A stretch of DNA of 64,000 nt from Leptothoe spongobia TAU-MAC 1115 (GTDB lineage: Bacteria > Cyanobacteriota > Cyanobacteriia > Phormidesmidales > Phormidesmidaceae): NCBI RefSeq assembly GCF_018739885.1, contig NZ_JADOES010000003.1, positions 62,001 to 126,000 of the forward strand. Reading direction: 5' to 3'. This document shows, piece after piece, positions 26,516 through 36,488 of this stretch. Within the stretch, counting starts at the first letter, position 1; every line of letters starts with the position of its first letter. The position numbers and the translations under genes were made by a program. Under the pieces are notes generated by a model, which was not told the origin of the DNA, ran no database searches, and saw only the letters and a program-made list of their open reading frames with translations.

Positions 26516-27445
26516 CTATTCAACTACAATTTCCCGCAGCGCTGGTTCTACTTTGGGATAGGCATAGGAAAATCCAGTGGATTGGGTGCGCTCTGGTAAT
26601 ACTTTCTGACCTTCGAGCACAACCACAGCACCATCGCCCAGGAGGGTCTCAATGACAAAATCAGGGACGGGCAGCCATGAGGGACGATTCATAACTTTAC
26701 CCAGGGTGTCGCAGAGCTCAGCCATACGCACAGGGTGCGGTGCGGTGCCATTGTAAACACCAGACATATTCTCATCGGTCAGACCTTGCAAAAATAGACT
26801 GACCAGGTCATCGCGGTGGACCCAGGAAAACCATTGCTGCCCACTACCAATGGGTCCACCGGCATAGAGACGAAAGGGAGTGAGCATTTTTGCGATCGCA
26901 CCTCCCATGCCCAAAACAATGCCAATCCGGATCGTCACCAAGCGGATCCCATAGGATGTCACCTTATCCGCCGCCTTTTCCCATGAATGGCACACCTGGG
27001 CAAGAAAATCCTGCTGCAGCGGTTCGCTGGTCTCATAAAATTCAGCCGTTTCGCTAGTGCCATAAAATCCAATGGCAGACGCACTCACCAATACCTTGGG
27101 TTTTTCTGCGGCTTTACCGATGGCTTCCACTAGCTTTTCAGTACCGATCACGCGACTGTTCATGATTTCTTGCTTACGCTCAGGGGTCCAACGCTCTGAA
27201 ATCGGCTCACCAGCCAGATTGATCACCCCATCACAGCCCGAAATTTCTGATTGCCAATCACCAGACTGTTGGGGTGTATAGCCGACAATCTCCACCTGTT
27301 TAAACGCAGATTCTGGAAAAACTTTTCTAGCCCGCTCAGGGTTACGGGCAAATACTTTGATCCGATGGCCTGCATCATGAAGTCGCTGAACTAAACGTGA
27401 TCCAACAAATCCGGTTGCTCCAGTTACTGCCACTTTTATCATCAA
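26516..27445 (-). CDS. TIGR01777 family NAD(P)-dependent epimerase (SDR)
   Basis: A 309-residue extended short-chain dehydrogenase. The dinucleotide-binding motif GATGFVG is at 8-14. GVINLAGEPISERWTPERKQ and VSASAIGFYG carry the family's signature. The catalytic Tyr of classical SDRs is displaced, as is typical of TIGR01777 (YfcH-like) proteins. The C-terminal part holds the DUF1731 region (PVPDFVIETLLGDGAVVVLEGQK). The family is linked to cell-division or photosystem phenotypes in some organisms; the substrate is unknown. Confidence 0.92.
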   Translation of the reverse strand: MMIKVAVTGATGFVGSRLVQRLHDAGHRIKVFARNPERARKVFPESAFKQVEIVGYTPQQSGDWQSEISGCDGVINLAGEPISERWTPERKQEIMNSRVIGTEKLVEAIGKAAEKPKVLVSASAIGFYGTSETAEFYETSEPLQQDFLAQVCHSWEKAADKVTSYGIRLVTIRIGIVLGMGGAIAKMLTPFRLYAGGPIGSGQQWFSWVHRDDLVSLFLQGLTDENMSGVYNGTAPHPVRMAELCDTLGKVMNRPSWLPVPDFVIETLLGDGAVVVLEGQKVLPERTQSTGFSYAYPKVEPALREIVVE

Positions 27446-27506
27446 CTACTCCCCTGGATCGGCTACACGGCTGGCTTTTCTATCATGGCGTAAATCACTG
27501 TCATCA

Positions 27507-28247
27507 CTAGGATTCTGCCCCTCCTGTAATGGTAGCGGTATTCGAACCCGGTTCAAACCTTGGAGCAATCCAATCAAAATCAATTTCGTTTAAGTAGTCC
27601 ACCGCCCAAGTTCCACAGCGCTGAATCATATGATATGGATAGATTTGAGCCACACCCACAACAGGAATGCCAGCGGCTTTAGCAGCTTTGATCCCGGCAA
27701 AGCATGATTCAATCGCCAGACAGTTTTGCGGGGTGAGCCCTAGGGCTGGATCACGTAGGTTAAGCTGATCAATGGCCGCCAAATAGCTAGCGGGAGCAGG
27801 TTTACTCGCTGAGACTGACATATCGCTCGCTGATACCACCAGAGAAAACTGATCGGTCAGCTTAGCCATGGTCAACACCTGTTCCACATCAGCTCGCTGA
27901 GCACCCGTCACAATGGCTGTGGTGTATTGTTTAGCACGAATTCGATAGAGCAGATCATTCAGACCTGGATAGAGGGCAAGCTTAGCTTGCGATCTCAACC
28001 ATGCACTGTACCCCTCGGCCTTCTTACGTAACATCCTATCTAAATACTCATCGCGCACAAAGCGACCTCGTGCCTGCAAAATTGCCGTCAGCCGAGCGCG
28101 ATCGCTACGCCCCAAATACATCTCCCTATATTCATCTGGGTCAAACCGCAAATTTTCAGCCAACAAAAGCTGAGCAATGAGCTGCGGATGAATCGCATCG
28201 TCATTGATCACGACACCGTGAAAACCAAAGAAGACTGCTTTGAGCAT
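27507..28247 (-). CDS. HAD-like hydrolase lacking the catalytic nucleophile
   Basis: A 246-residue protein with the fold of HAD subfamily IA phosphatases: helical cap at about 15-95, then motif II-like AIVTGAQRADVEQVL, Lys-containing SASKPAPASYLAAI and motif III-like NCLAIESCFAGIKAAKAAG. Motif I, normally DxDGV, reads FFGFHGVVIND, so both aspartates are replaced (G8 and H10; codons GGT and CAC). The nucleophile is therefore missing and phosphatase activity is unlikely. The frame is otherwise clean, which points to a retained non-catalytic role rather than decay. Single gene on the minus strand. Confidence 0.85.
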   Translation of the reverse strand: MLKAVFFGFHGVVINDDAIHPQLIAQLLLAENLRFDPDEYREMYLGRSDRARLTAILQARGRFVRDEYLDRMLRKKAEGYSAWLRSQAKLALYPGLNDLLYRIRAKQYTTAIVTGAQRADVEQVLTMAKLTDQFSLVVSASDMSVSASKPAPASYLAAIDQLNLRDPALGLTPQNCLAIESCFAGIKAAKAAGIPVVGVAQIYPYHMIQRCGTWAVDYLNEIDFDWIAPRFEPGSNTATITGGAES

Positions 28248-28443
28248 TGTGCCAAATTACGAGATTAGAGATCTTGACCAGCCACCTTCGAAAGGGATAG
28301 TCGGCACTCTAACTAAGCCAAGCAAACATTCGTGAAATGTACGTAGATAAGACACCAAGTGTGCCAATAACGCCTTAGTATTAAATATTACCCTCTTGAG
28401 AATAAGCGACCAAACTCCTAGTTAGTCCATTAGGTTCGTAACT

Positions 28444-28884
28444 ATGCATCTGCTTTCCAAAAAAAGCCTCCTCAGTGAAACATCCATTCCCGTTATCCTA
28501 CAGTGGTGGCAGCGACGTAAACGTCGCGCCAATTCGGGAGATGTACTTAGCAACCCTGTAGTCAAAGATGTTGATTCCAATTACTTAGATAAGTATCAGC
28601 GGCTGATGGACATCTATGCCGTCGTCAAATCCGGTGGTGCTGCAGCTCAAATCCAAGCGGCCAAAGATCACTGTGGGCGAGAGCGTGAGGCCATCACCCA
28701 GCGACTCAACCAAATCAGCAACCAGCCCGAAGCCACAGATGAATATCTGCGTCTCCTACATGAAGCTCAGGAGATTGAGCAATCTACCCACTGGCGTATT
28801 AATCAGCTCAAAGATATTCATCCCGAAGAAGAAATCGCCGTGCGTGATTATCTGCCAGAAATCGAGCAGGTTTTGATTCGCTAG
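28444..28884 (+). CDS. Uncharacterised 146-residue helical protein
   Basis: A basic N-terminus (MHLLSKKSLLSET...QWWQRRKRR) is followed by a strongly helical, charged body (QRLNQISNQPEATDEYLRLL, IEQSTHWRINQLKDIHPEEE). I recognise no family, catalytic motif, signal peptide or membrane segment. The ORF ends 19 bases before the CRTISO-like oxidoreductase and probably forms a unit with it. Confidence 0.6.
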   Translation: MHLLSKKSLLSETSIPVILQWWQRRKRRANSGDVLSNPVVKDVDSNYLDKYQRLMDIYAVVKSGGAAAQIQAAKDHCGREREAITQRLNQISNQPEATDEYLRLLHEAQEIEQSTHWRINQLKDIHPEEEIAVRDYLPEIEQVLIR

Positions 28885-28903
28885 GGAGAGTTGTGAATTT
28901 TTA

Positions 28904-30433
28904 ATGGAATCATATGACGTCGTAGTCATTGGCAGCGGTATAGGTGGTCTCGTGGCCGCTGGTTTACTCGCCCGCTACGGTCGGCGCGTCTTGGTGTGTG
29001 AAAGTCATACACTGCCTGGTGGTGCAGCCCATTCCTTTAAGCGGCAAGGGTTTACCTTTGACTCAGGGCCATCTTTTTATTGTGGGTTGGCAGATCCCAA
29101 TTCCTGTAATCCCCTGCGAGAGGTCATTAATGTCTTAGGAGAATCGATCCAGGCAGTAACCTATGACCCGCTGGGGCACTACCACTTTCCTGACAAAACA
29201 CTGGCCATTTATGGCAGTGCCGAACGCTACCAGGCATCTCTAGCTCAAGTCAGTCCTCAAGCAGCGATAGAGCTGAAGAGGCTCACAAAAAAAATGCTGG
29301 CCATCTATCGTCCTCTGGGGTCCATTCCGACCCTAGCCCTCAGAGCGGATGGCTGGCTATTTCCTTTATTACTAAAACGCTTCCCAAAAGCTATGGTGCA
29401 GCTACTCCCACAGCTACCGGGGTTAGGGCGATCCATGGGAGACTTTGTTGATGAAACGGTGCAAGATCCATGGCTACGACGGCTCATTGATTTAGAGTGT
29501 TTTTTGCTCTCCGGCATGAAAGCCCATGAAACTGTGGCTCCTGAAATGGCCTTTATGTTTGGTGAGCGGGCCGAATCAGTGATCGATTATCCCATCGGCG
29601 GTAGTGGGGCCATCGTAGACGCCCTAATACGTGGCCTCAAACGCTGGGGAGGAAAACTCCGCCTAGGCACCCATGTGGACAAAATCTGGGTTGAGCATAA
29701 CCAGGTTCAAGGGGTCATGCTCAAAAACGGTACACAGATTCGAGCCGACAAGGTTATTTCCAATGCCACCCTGTGGGATACCTATAATCATCTGCTCGAC
29801 GAAGCCGATTTGCCTGCACAATATCGACAAAAGGCTCTAGAAACGACTGCCGTTGATAGTTTTATGCACCTACATTTGGGTATCCGAGCTGAAGGTCTGG
29901 AGAATTTAACAATTCACCACGTGGTAGTTCATGACACAGCTCAAGACATTACCAAACCTGGCAATACCTGTATGATTTCCATTCCGTCAGTGCTAGATCC
30001 GTCCCTTGCACCTGACGGACATCACGTAGTGCATGCCTACACATTAGAACCCTATGATGGCTGGCAGAGAGATACAGACTATGAAACCCAAAAAGAAGCT
30101 AAGTCTGAGCCGCTGCTCCATGCATTGCAAAAAGTAATACCAGATATTTGCGATCGCATCACCCTCAAACTGATCGGCACCCCCCTCACCCACCAACGAT
30201 TCCTCCGTCGTTACCAAGGTACCTACGGACCCGCCATCCCCGCTGGAAAAGGCTTATTCCCAGGCTGCCAAACTCCGATCAGAGGTCTCTATCGCGTCGG
30301 AGACAGCACCCTACCTGGTATCGGTGTCCCAGCTGTTGCCGCCTCTGGCATCCTCTGCGCCAATAGCCTCGTCAGCCCAAGAGAATCGGCAGCGTTGTTA
30401 GATTTAACCCCCAAAAAATCCCCAAAGATGTAG
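28904..30433 (+). CDS. FAD-dependent oxidoreductase of the carotene isomerase/phytoene desaturase family
   Basis: A 509-residue flavoprotein. The Rossmann motif GSGIGG is at 11-16 within VVVIGSGIGGLVAAGLLA, and ESHTLPGGAAHSFKRQGFTF is the second conserved block. The C-terminal FAD motif YRVGDSTLPGIGVPAVAASG is complete. It resembles the CRTISO-like / all-trans-retinol saturase branch rather than CrtH itself, whose opening block differs. Reactions in this branch are desaturation, saturation or isomerisation of polyenes. There is no membrane segment, but association with membranes is usual. I do not assign crtH. Confidence 0.85.
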   Translation: MESYDVVVIGSGIGGLVAAGLLARYGRRVLVCESHTLPGGAAHSFKRQGFTFDSGPSFYCGLADPNSCNPLREVINVLGESIQAVTYDPLGHYHFPDKTLAIYGSAERYQASLAQVSPQAAIELKRLTKKMLAIYRPLGSIPTLALRADGWLFPLLLKRFPKAMVQLLPQLPGLGRSMGDFVDETVQDPWLRRLIDLECFLLSGMKAHETVAPEMAFMFGERAESVIDYPIGGSGAIVDALIRGLKRWGGKLRLGTHVDKIWVEHNQVQGVMLKNGTQIRADKVISNATLWDTYNHLLDEADLPAQYRQKALETTAVDSFMHLHLGIRAEGLENLTIHHVVVHDTAQDITKPGNTCMISIPSVLDPSLAPDGHHVVHAYTLEPYDGWQRDTDYETQKEAKSEPLLHALQKVIPDICDRITLKLIGTPLTHQRFLRRYQGTYGPAIPAGKGLFPGCQTPIRGLYRVGDSTLPGIGVPAVAASGILCANSLVSPRESAALLDLTPKKSPKM

Positions 30434-30458
30434 GAGCGTTACATGTAATGCCCTACAT
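30428..30458. terminator. Hairpin between convergent genes at 30.4 kb
   Basis: ATGTAGG (30428-30434) pairs with CCTACAT (30452-30458), with an inner palindrome TTACATGTAA in the loop. It covers the stop of the oxidoreductase gene and faces the end of the DUF1400 hydrolase gene. Confidence 0.5.
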
Positions 30459-30459
30459 T

Positions 30460-32346
30460 CTAAATCCAAGGTAATCCCATCGGCCAATAGAGCACCGTAA
30501 TCGACACCTGTTCTTGGCGTAAAAACGCCATCATCCGACGATGGGCATTGCCAATGGACTGGCGAACGTCAAAAGTACTCAAATGTGCCCAAGAACGAAA
30601 CGTTTCTCCTTCAGCACGGGCATGTTCAGGGGAGACAGTTCTCAACCAGCTCTGAACGCTATCGGGCAATGTTTGAGTCATCCGTAGAGGCAGAGTTGCT
30701 GTCGAAAATTCTTGGGCATAGGCTGGTCGCAAAAAGACACGATAGGTCTCTGCTTGCTCAGTTTGCTGCTGCACCACACTGAGGGATAGGGCCTTCAGAT
30801 ATTGACGCAGCCTCACCGTTTGCTCCCCCGAGAGTTCCGGCATAAACGGAATTTGCGTGAGCGATTCATTCACATTGGCAGGATCACCCACACTGAGGTG
30901 AGTCCCCCCAATCACAGCGATTAAATGATGATCCGGTCCACTGAGTTGATTAAACGGTCCTAGTTGCTGAGCCAATGTTGGCGTCACACCATCTTTAGTC
31001 CCAGTCAAAATAATGCTGGGCACCGTTATCTCCTTCAAACCTTTGCGGCCAAATAATCGACCTACTAAAGGATTCATCGCAATCACCTGGACAATGCGAT
31101 CATCACTCAGATCAGCCGTTACTACTGGCAGATCTACAGCAGCACATTGCAGCCAATCTGCTGGGGAGAGCCCTACAGGCGTCAGACTGTCACAAAAAGG
31201 AGGCAATGCCGACAAATCGAGCTGTGCACCTGCCAACGCAAACCCAGTATATCCGCCTAAAGAATGACCAATTAACACCACACGTTCAGGGTCAAATTTG
31301 CCCGCTAGCATGGGTGAAACTTGCTCCATCCACTCCAAACGGTCAAGTACATAGGACACATCGCGAGGACGGTCTAGAAACTCACTCGCTGGCAAAATAC
31401 GGCTAGGCTTCTCAACCGCCGCTGGATCCAAAGGAATATTATTTAACGCCTCAACGTTACTGCCCACATGCTCCACGGCAACCACCGTAAATCCATAGGA
31501 TGCCAAGTGCTCACCGACATAGGTCAAAAAACGCCGATCGGCCGCAAATCCATGGGAAAGAACCACCAAGGGAGCCTCTTCTGCTGTCTCCCCATCTGGT
31601 ACATACACATCTAGTGGAATTACCCGATCGCGCTCACGATCCACAAATTTAAACGAGCGCTGAATCACACTCATCGACCCAACAGCCGTAGGATCCACAT
31701 CATCAGGCAGCTCTATTTCATCGCTAACCAACAGTTCTTGTTCTAGTACCGTGCTCAAAGCATCCCCTTCTAACCGGGATAAATTGAGCTGCGACACCAG
31801 CGCTAGTGCCGCTGTCAAATCAACATCCAAAGTTTCCTGGGGAACAGCACGTAACACCCCCAGCATGTTTAACCCATTGGCTTGTTTAGCAGCCAAACCA
31901 ATCGCTGAGCGGATCTGCTCCACTGAAAGACCAGGAGCAACACGGGCTAAAGAATCCAGCAATAGCTCCCCATTAGGCGATGCCAAAATATCGGCTACCA
32001 TCCGATCAGCCATGGCCGGATCAAGGGCAACCCGGTTATTGAGCATTGTCTGAATCTCAGGAGTCAATAGTGCCTGATAAAGACTGAGACGAGCAGGAAC
32101 TTGACCTGTTTGAGCAAATTCTTCAAGATCGCTGACATAGATGGTCTGTTTGATCGGCCCTATTTGAATATTGATTCGCTCTGCAGCCTGCACTGGCAAG
32201 CTGAATGCCATCCCCAAAGCCATAGCACCAGCCCATAAGACTGACCGCCATCGACGACTCAAGTGCCTCAATTTCAAACCGTTTGTATTCGGCAACGAGG
32301 CGGCAAGTTGAGGCGATTGAGTCACCACACAAGCAGAATGGATCAT
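30460..32346 (-). CDS. DUF1400 alpha/beta hydrolase, exported
   Basis: A 628-residue protein starting at the ATG at 32346; a TTG 17 codons upstream is less likely. A long signal region ends near LPVQAAERI. The DUF1400 domain follows at about 60-190 (INIQIGPIKQTIYVSDLEEF), and then a dienelactone-hydrolase-like alpha/beta domain with the nucleophile GHSLGG (S362) and the acid/base near GTKDGVTP and GGTHLSVGD. The family is exported and is common in cyanobacteria. The natural substrate is not established. Convergent with the oxidoreductase gene. Confidence 0.88.
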   Translation of the reverse strand: MIHSACVVTQSPQLAASLPNTNGLKLRHLSRRWRSVLWAGAMALGMAFSLPVQAAERINIQIGPIKQTIYVSDLEEFAQTGQVPARLSLYQALLTPEIQTMLNNRVALDPAMADRMVADILASPNGELLLDSLARVAPGLSVEQIRSAIGLAAKQANGLNMLGVLRAVPQETLDVDLTAALALVSQLNLSRLEGDALSTVLEQELLVSDEIELPDDVDPTAVGSMSVIQRSFKFVDRERDRVIPLDVYVPDGETAEEAPLVVLSHGFAADRRFLTYVGEHLASYGFTVVAVEHVGSNVEALNNIPLDPAAVEKPSRILPASEFLDRPRDVSYVLDRLEWMEQVSPMLAGKFDPERVVLIGHSLGGYTGFALAGAQLDLSALPPFCDSLTPVGLSPADWLQCAAVDLPVVTADLSDDRIVQVIAMNPLVGRLFGRKGLKEITVPSIILTGTKDGVTPTLAQQLGPFNQLSGPDHHLIAVIGGTHLSVGDPANVNESLTQIPFMPELSGEQTVRLRQYLKALSLSVVQQQTEQAETYRVFLRPAYAQEFSTATLPLRMTQTLPDSVQSWLRTVSPEHARAEGETFRSWAHLSTFDVRQSIGNAHRRMMAFLRQEQVSITVLYWPMGLPWI

Positions 32347-32582
32347 GGTTGAACAGACGTAGATAAACGGACGATTTGAAAGTAAGCTTCTCACCAAGGA
32401 AACAAAACCCTCAAGCCAGCTGAAAAATCGTCAGATCATACCTAACATAGCAATCAAAATTCGATAGTACCGGTTGCTAATGTAGCGAACTGACAGGACT
32501 TGATGCAAAACTCACAACTCTAACTCATTAACGTTAATTCATTACAGATGGTCATAATGCCGGACACATTACTGCTAATTTT

Positions 32583-33095
32583 ATGCCCCCTCAAATAATT
32601 ATTGGCATCATGGGGCCAGGCAATCAGGTCCCTAACTCTGAGTTACAGCTTGCCCACAAATTAGGCAAAGCTATTGCCCAGCAAGGGTGGGTTTTGCTGA
32701 CAGGTGGTCGCCCAGCAGGCATCATGGAAGCCGCCAGCGCTGGCGCAGCCTCTGTCGGTGGCATCGTATTGGGAATTTTACCGGATGAGCAGGGTAACCA
32801 AGTGGCCAGTGGGGTCACTCTGCCTATCGTCACGGGTATGGGGAGTGCCCGCAATACAATTAATATACTCTCCAGTCATGGCATCATTGCCTGCGGCCTG
32901 GGTCTCGGTACCGTTTCTGAAATTTCCCTCGCCCTCAAGGCTCAAAAATCCGTTGTGCTGATGCCCAACAACCCACTGGCTAAGGATTTTTTTAATGCGT
33001 TAGCCCCAGGGCAGTTTCACATGACAAACGATGTAAATTCTTGTATCGAACATCTCAAATCAGGATTGAGTCAAAAATTCAGCACTCCAACCTAA
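32583..33095 (+). CDS. LOG-like / TIGR00725 SLOG-fold protein
   Basis: A 170-residue Rossmann-like protein of the 'lysine decarboxylase' (LOG) superfamily. It opens with IIIGIMGPGNQ and has the phosphate-binding signature GGRPAGIMEAASAGA, a variant of the PGGxGTxxE class. GLGTVSEISLAL is the second conserved block. Members hydrolyse nucleotide-linked bonds (cytokinin activation) or bind nucleotide signals. The TIGR00725 branch has no proven reaction. No signal peptide. Convergent with the CNNM gene, with a 7-base gap. Confidence 0.8.
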   Translation: MPPQIIIGIMGPGNQVPNSELQLAHKLGKAIAQQGWVLLTGGRPAGIMEAASAGAASVGGIVLGILPDEQGNQVASGVTLPIVTGMGSARNTINILSSHGIIACGLGLGTVSEISLALKAQKSVVLMPNNPLAKDFFNALAPGQFHMTNDVNSCIEHLKSGLSQKFSTPT

Positions 33096-33102
33096 ATCTC
33101 TA

Positions 33103-34158
33103 TTAGTGTCGCTTCAAATCCGTCTGAAACCCCTGCCGTTGCAAGAGTCGCCGCCGCCGCTGTCGAGCCAAGGCTTGCAAGTCTACATTGCGATCAGTTT
33201 CATCTACAATTTCACCAATCAGCACCTCTAACACGTCCTCCAATGTCACTACACCGGAGACACCACCATACTCATCTACCACAACCATGAGATGCTCACG
33301 GGCAGTTTGAAAGGTTTTTAATAGCTTGTCAGAACGTTCCGTCGCTGGAATATACCGTGCTTGACGCATACAGCTAGTGACCGGATCCTGACCACGCCCC
33401 TGAACTAAGGCTGCCAATAACTCAGCCTTAAGCGCCACCCCCAGCACCTCGTCCAACTCTTCACCTGTAACAATGATGCGGCTATGTTGTGACTGCATGA
33501 TTTCTTGCTGGGCAGATTCCAAGGATTGGCCCCCTTGGATATATGTGATCGCCACCCGTGGCGTCATGATGTCTTCGGCCGCAATATCATTCATCCGAAA
33601 AACCTTTTGGATCAGCTCAGCCTCGTCATCCTCGATCAGACCTTCCTGATACCCCAACATAGCCAGCAGCTTGATTTCGGCTTCGTTGGTAACAGGACGC
33701 TGATTGCCTTGAACCAGCGGTGCGGTCAGGCGTTCTAAGACCAAAATAATGGGCGTCATCAGCCAGGTCAGGCTACGGACTGGAATAGCCACCAATAGAC
33801 CAAACTGCTCCGCGTAGCGCTCACCAACCGTTTTGGGAACGATTTCAGCAAACAGAATAATCAAAAATGTGAGCAGACCTGAAAAAACCCCTAGCATCAC
33901 ATTGCCAAAGAGCCCCGCAGCTATGCGGCTCACCACGAAACTCCCGACAATGTTAAACACATTGTTGAGGATGACAATGCTGGCAATGGGGCGGTTGACT
34001 TTTTCCCGTATAGCCAATAAAGCAACAGTGGCTGGATTACGGTTTTGGGCAAGCTGTCGAGCTTTGAGTAGGGGGAGAGACAGCAATGCCACTTCAGTAC
34101 CAGAACAGATAGCGGAACCGATAATAACGATCAAAACTGCGATCGCAAGTTGGGCCAT
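33103..34158 (-). CDS. CNNM/HlyC-CorC family transport protein (DUF21 + CBS)
   Basis: A 351-residue membrane protein. The DUF21/CNNM domain (about 1-175) has three to four helices (AIAVLIVIIGSAICSGTEVALLSL, ASIVILNNVFNIVGSFVVSR). A CBS pair follows (MTPRVAITYIQGG at about 200 and LMVVVDEYGGVSGVVTLEDVLEVLIGEIVDE at about 290-320). The CorC-HlyC C-terminal domain seems missing or replaced by a basic tail (QARRRRRL-like). The family is implicated in Mg2+/Co2+ efflux. It starts at the ATG at 34158. Confidence 0.9.
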   Translation of the reverse strand: MAQLAIAVLIVIIGSAICSGTEVALLSLPLLKARQLAQNRNPATVALLAIREKVNRPIASIVILNNVFNIVGSFVVSRIAAGLFGNVMLGVFSGLLTFLIILFAEIVPKTVGERYAEQFGLLVAIPVRSLTWLMTPIILVLERLTAPLVQGNQRPVTNEAEIKLLAMLGYQEGLIEDDEAELIQKVFRMNDIAAEDIMTPRVAITYIQGGQSLESAQQEIMQSQHSRIIVTGEELDEVLGVALKAELLAALVQGRGQDPVTSCMRQARYIPATERSDKLLKTFQTAREHLMVVVDEYGGVSGVVTLEDVLEVLIGEIVDETDRNVDLQALARQRRRRLLQRQGFQTDLKRH

Positions 34159-34589
34159 GATGGGAGTAGAGACAACATATTTAACAATCAGCGGCGAAGG
34201 ATTGCTATGATTCTGGCTAGTTAAACCTTGTTCACATCCAGAACAGCCGTTTTCAGTAGAGGAAACAATAGGTTGTAACTTGGACGTGGTCTAAGCGTAC
34301 ACAATCACCGTACACAATTCGGACCCATAGGATATGAGTGGTTTTGCTACAGTAGCGGCTATTTCAACATACCGATCCTTTGCACACTTGCATTTTTTGC
34401 ACACTTGTAATACCGCAGATTTGCCGAAGTCTCAATGGCTATCCCTCAGTCCAATATAGTTGTCTTACTTCGAATAGATACATAGACAACGAAAGGTTTT
34501 CTGACATAGCTGATAATAAGGACTTACCAATATTCTAGTTGTCAGCCTCCCACTCGTTCTGCCTCTCCCATTAGTAACACCCACACTCC
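34159..34589. other. Intergenic region between divergent genes, with a fragment of the dispersed repeat
   Basis: AACTTGGACGTGGT at 34277-34290 is the exact reverse complement of one end of the palindromic element at 24373 and 61753. A short direct repeat TTGCACACTTG / TTTGCACACTTG lies at about 34379-34407. No gene is visible. Promoters of the CNNM and ABC genes should lie here. Confidence 0.5.
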
Positions 34590-36488
34590 ATGAGCGAAAC
34601 CATCCTGGACGTCCGCAATCTAAAAGTCGAGTTTGATACCGCTAACGGTGTGATCAAGGCGGTCGATGGCATTTCCTTTCAAGTAGAACGGGGGCGTACC
34701 GTCGGGATTGTAGGCGAATCAGGATCGGGGAAATCGGTCACATCCCTTGCGGTCATGGGTCTAGTTCCTAACCCACCGGGTCGGATTACCCATGGCGATA
34801 TCCTGTTTTCAGAAAAAGCAGAGATTCCCCCCGTCAATTTGTGCCAAGTATCTCAACAGCAACTGCAAACCTACCGGGGGGGTCAAATTTCCATGATTTT
34901 TCAGGAACCCATGAGTTCCTTGAACCCAGTTTATACCTGCGGCTTCCAGCTCATAGAAGCTATCCAACAGCATCAAACCCTGAGTAAGGCTGAGGCCGAA
35001 AAAAAAGCCATCGCTAGTTTACAAGAGGTGAAATTGCTGCCGAGCGATGAAGAATTAGCAACTCAGATAGCGACTGAGCAGAACTTAAGCGATCGCAACA
35101 CGATTGCCCGAGCCGTCCAGCAACGCAAAAAAGCTATTCTCAAGCGCTATCCTCATCAGTTGTCCGGTGGACAGTTGCAACGAGTCATGATCGCCATGGC
35201 CATCGCCTGTAATCCCGCCCTACTCATTGCTGATGAACCCACTACCGCCTTAGATGTGACTGTCCAGGCGCTGATTCTAGACCTGCTTAGAGACCTCCGG
35301 GACCGTCGTTCCATGTCGATGATCTTTATCACCCACGACCTGGGCACCATCGCGGAAATCGCTGATGATGTCGCTGTTATGTATCGTGGCAAGATCGTTG
35401 AATATGGTCCCGTGGATCAGATTTTTGCCCGTCCAGAGCATCCCTACACCAAGGGGTTACTGGCCTGCCGCCCCCGCCCCGAGCAGCGCCTGCGAAAATT
35501 ACCCACTGTTGCTGACTACATGCAAGTCCAAGAGGAACCAAACGGCGAGGTCAAAATTTTTGCCCGACATTTTGATACCGATGAGGCCGTCACTCTAACA
35601 GAAGAGGTCAGCGCAGCTGAAACGGCTAGTCGTCTGGAACAGATTAGTCATGAAACTCCTCTGGTTACGGTACAAAATCTGAAAGTGGGCTATCCCATTA
35701 AAGGTGTATTTGGCCAGACTACCCGGACATTTATGGCTGTGGATGATGTGTCCTTTGATGTGTACAAGGGAGAGACCTTTGGCCTTGTGGGTGAGTCGGG
35801 CTGTGGCAAAACCACCTTGGGTCGAGCATTGCTACGTCTAGTTGAACCGCTAGCAGGCAATATTTTTTTCGAAGGACGCAACATTCGACAACTGCCTAAG
35901 GGAGAAATGCGTAAGCTCCGGCGAGAGATGCAGGTCATTTTCCAGGATCCCTTTAGCTCTCTGGATCCACGGATGAGCATTGGTAAAGCCATCGCTGAAC
36001 CGTTAAAAATTCACCATGTCATCCGCAGTCGTCGTAATTTGAAAGAACGGGTAGCTTACTTACTAGATCGTGTCGACATCGACCCTGGCTGTGTTAATCG
36101 GTTTCCCCATGAATTTTCCGGGGGACAGCGGCAGCGTATTTGTATCGCCCGAGCCCTGGCCCTCAATCCCAAGTTTATTATTTGCGATGAGTCGGTTTCT
36201 GCCCTGGATGTATCGGTCCAGGCTCAGGTTCTTAACCTGCTAAAAGAGCTGCAGGCAGAGTTTAACCTCACCTATGTGTTTATCTCCCATGATCTGGGTG
36301 TGGTGAAATTTATGAGCGATCGCATCATGGTGATGAATCAGGGCCGCCTTGAGGAACTCGGTCCTGCCGATGAGATTTATAACAACCCACAGCAGGCCTA
36401 CACGAAGCAGTTAATTTCAGCCATTCCTGCCGGGACCCTAGAACGAATTAAGGAATTACAGGTAGAGAGGGGTGTGATCGCCTCATAA
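34590..36488 (+). CDS. ABC transporter ATPase with two nucleotide-binding domains (peptide/nickel type)
   Basis: A 632-residue fusion of two Opp/Dpp-type ATPases. NBD1 has Walker A GESGSGKS at 42-49, signature LSGGQLQRV and Walker [16 protein letters not shown]2 has Walker A GESGCGKT at 401-408, signature FSGGQRQRI and [11 protein letters not shown], where the second Asp position reads DES as often in this family. An insertion at about 140-175 in NBD1 lengthens its helical part. This equals DppD+DppF or GsiA in one chain and should energise a dipeptide, glutathione or related importer. No permease or binding protein lies next to it here. Confidence 0.93.
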   Translation: MSETILDVRNLKVEFDTANGVIKAVDGISFQVERGRTVGIVGESGSGKSVTSLAVMGLVPNPPGRITHGDILFSEKAEIPPVNLCQVSQQQLQTYRGGQISMIFQEPMSSLNPVYTCGFQLIEAIQQHQTLSKAEAEKKAIASLQEVKLLPSDEELATQIATEQNLSDRNTIARAVQQRKKAILKRYPHQLSGGQLQRVMIAMAIACNPALLIADEPTTALDVTVQALILDLLRDLRDRRSMSMIFITHDLGTIAEIADDVAVMYRGKIVEYGPVDQIFARPEHPYTKGLLACRPRPEQRLRKLPTVADYMQVQEEPNGEVKIFARHFDTDEAVTLTEEVSAAETASRLEQISHETPLVTVQNLKVGYPIKGVFGQTTRTFMAVDDVSFDVYKGETFGLVGESGCGKTTLGRALLRLVEPLAGNIFFEGRNIRQLPKGEMRKLRREMQVIFQDPFSSLDPRMSIGKAIAEPLKIHHVIRSRRNLKERVAYLLDRVDIDPGCVNRFPHEFSGGQRQRICIARALALNPKFIICDESVSALDVSVQAQVLNLLKELQAEFNLTYVFISHDLGVVKFMSDRIMVMNQGRLEELGPADEIYNNPQQAYTKQLISAIPAGTLERIKELQVERGVIAS

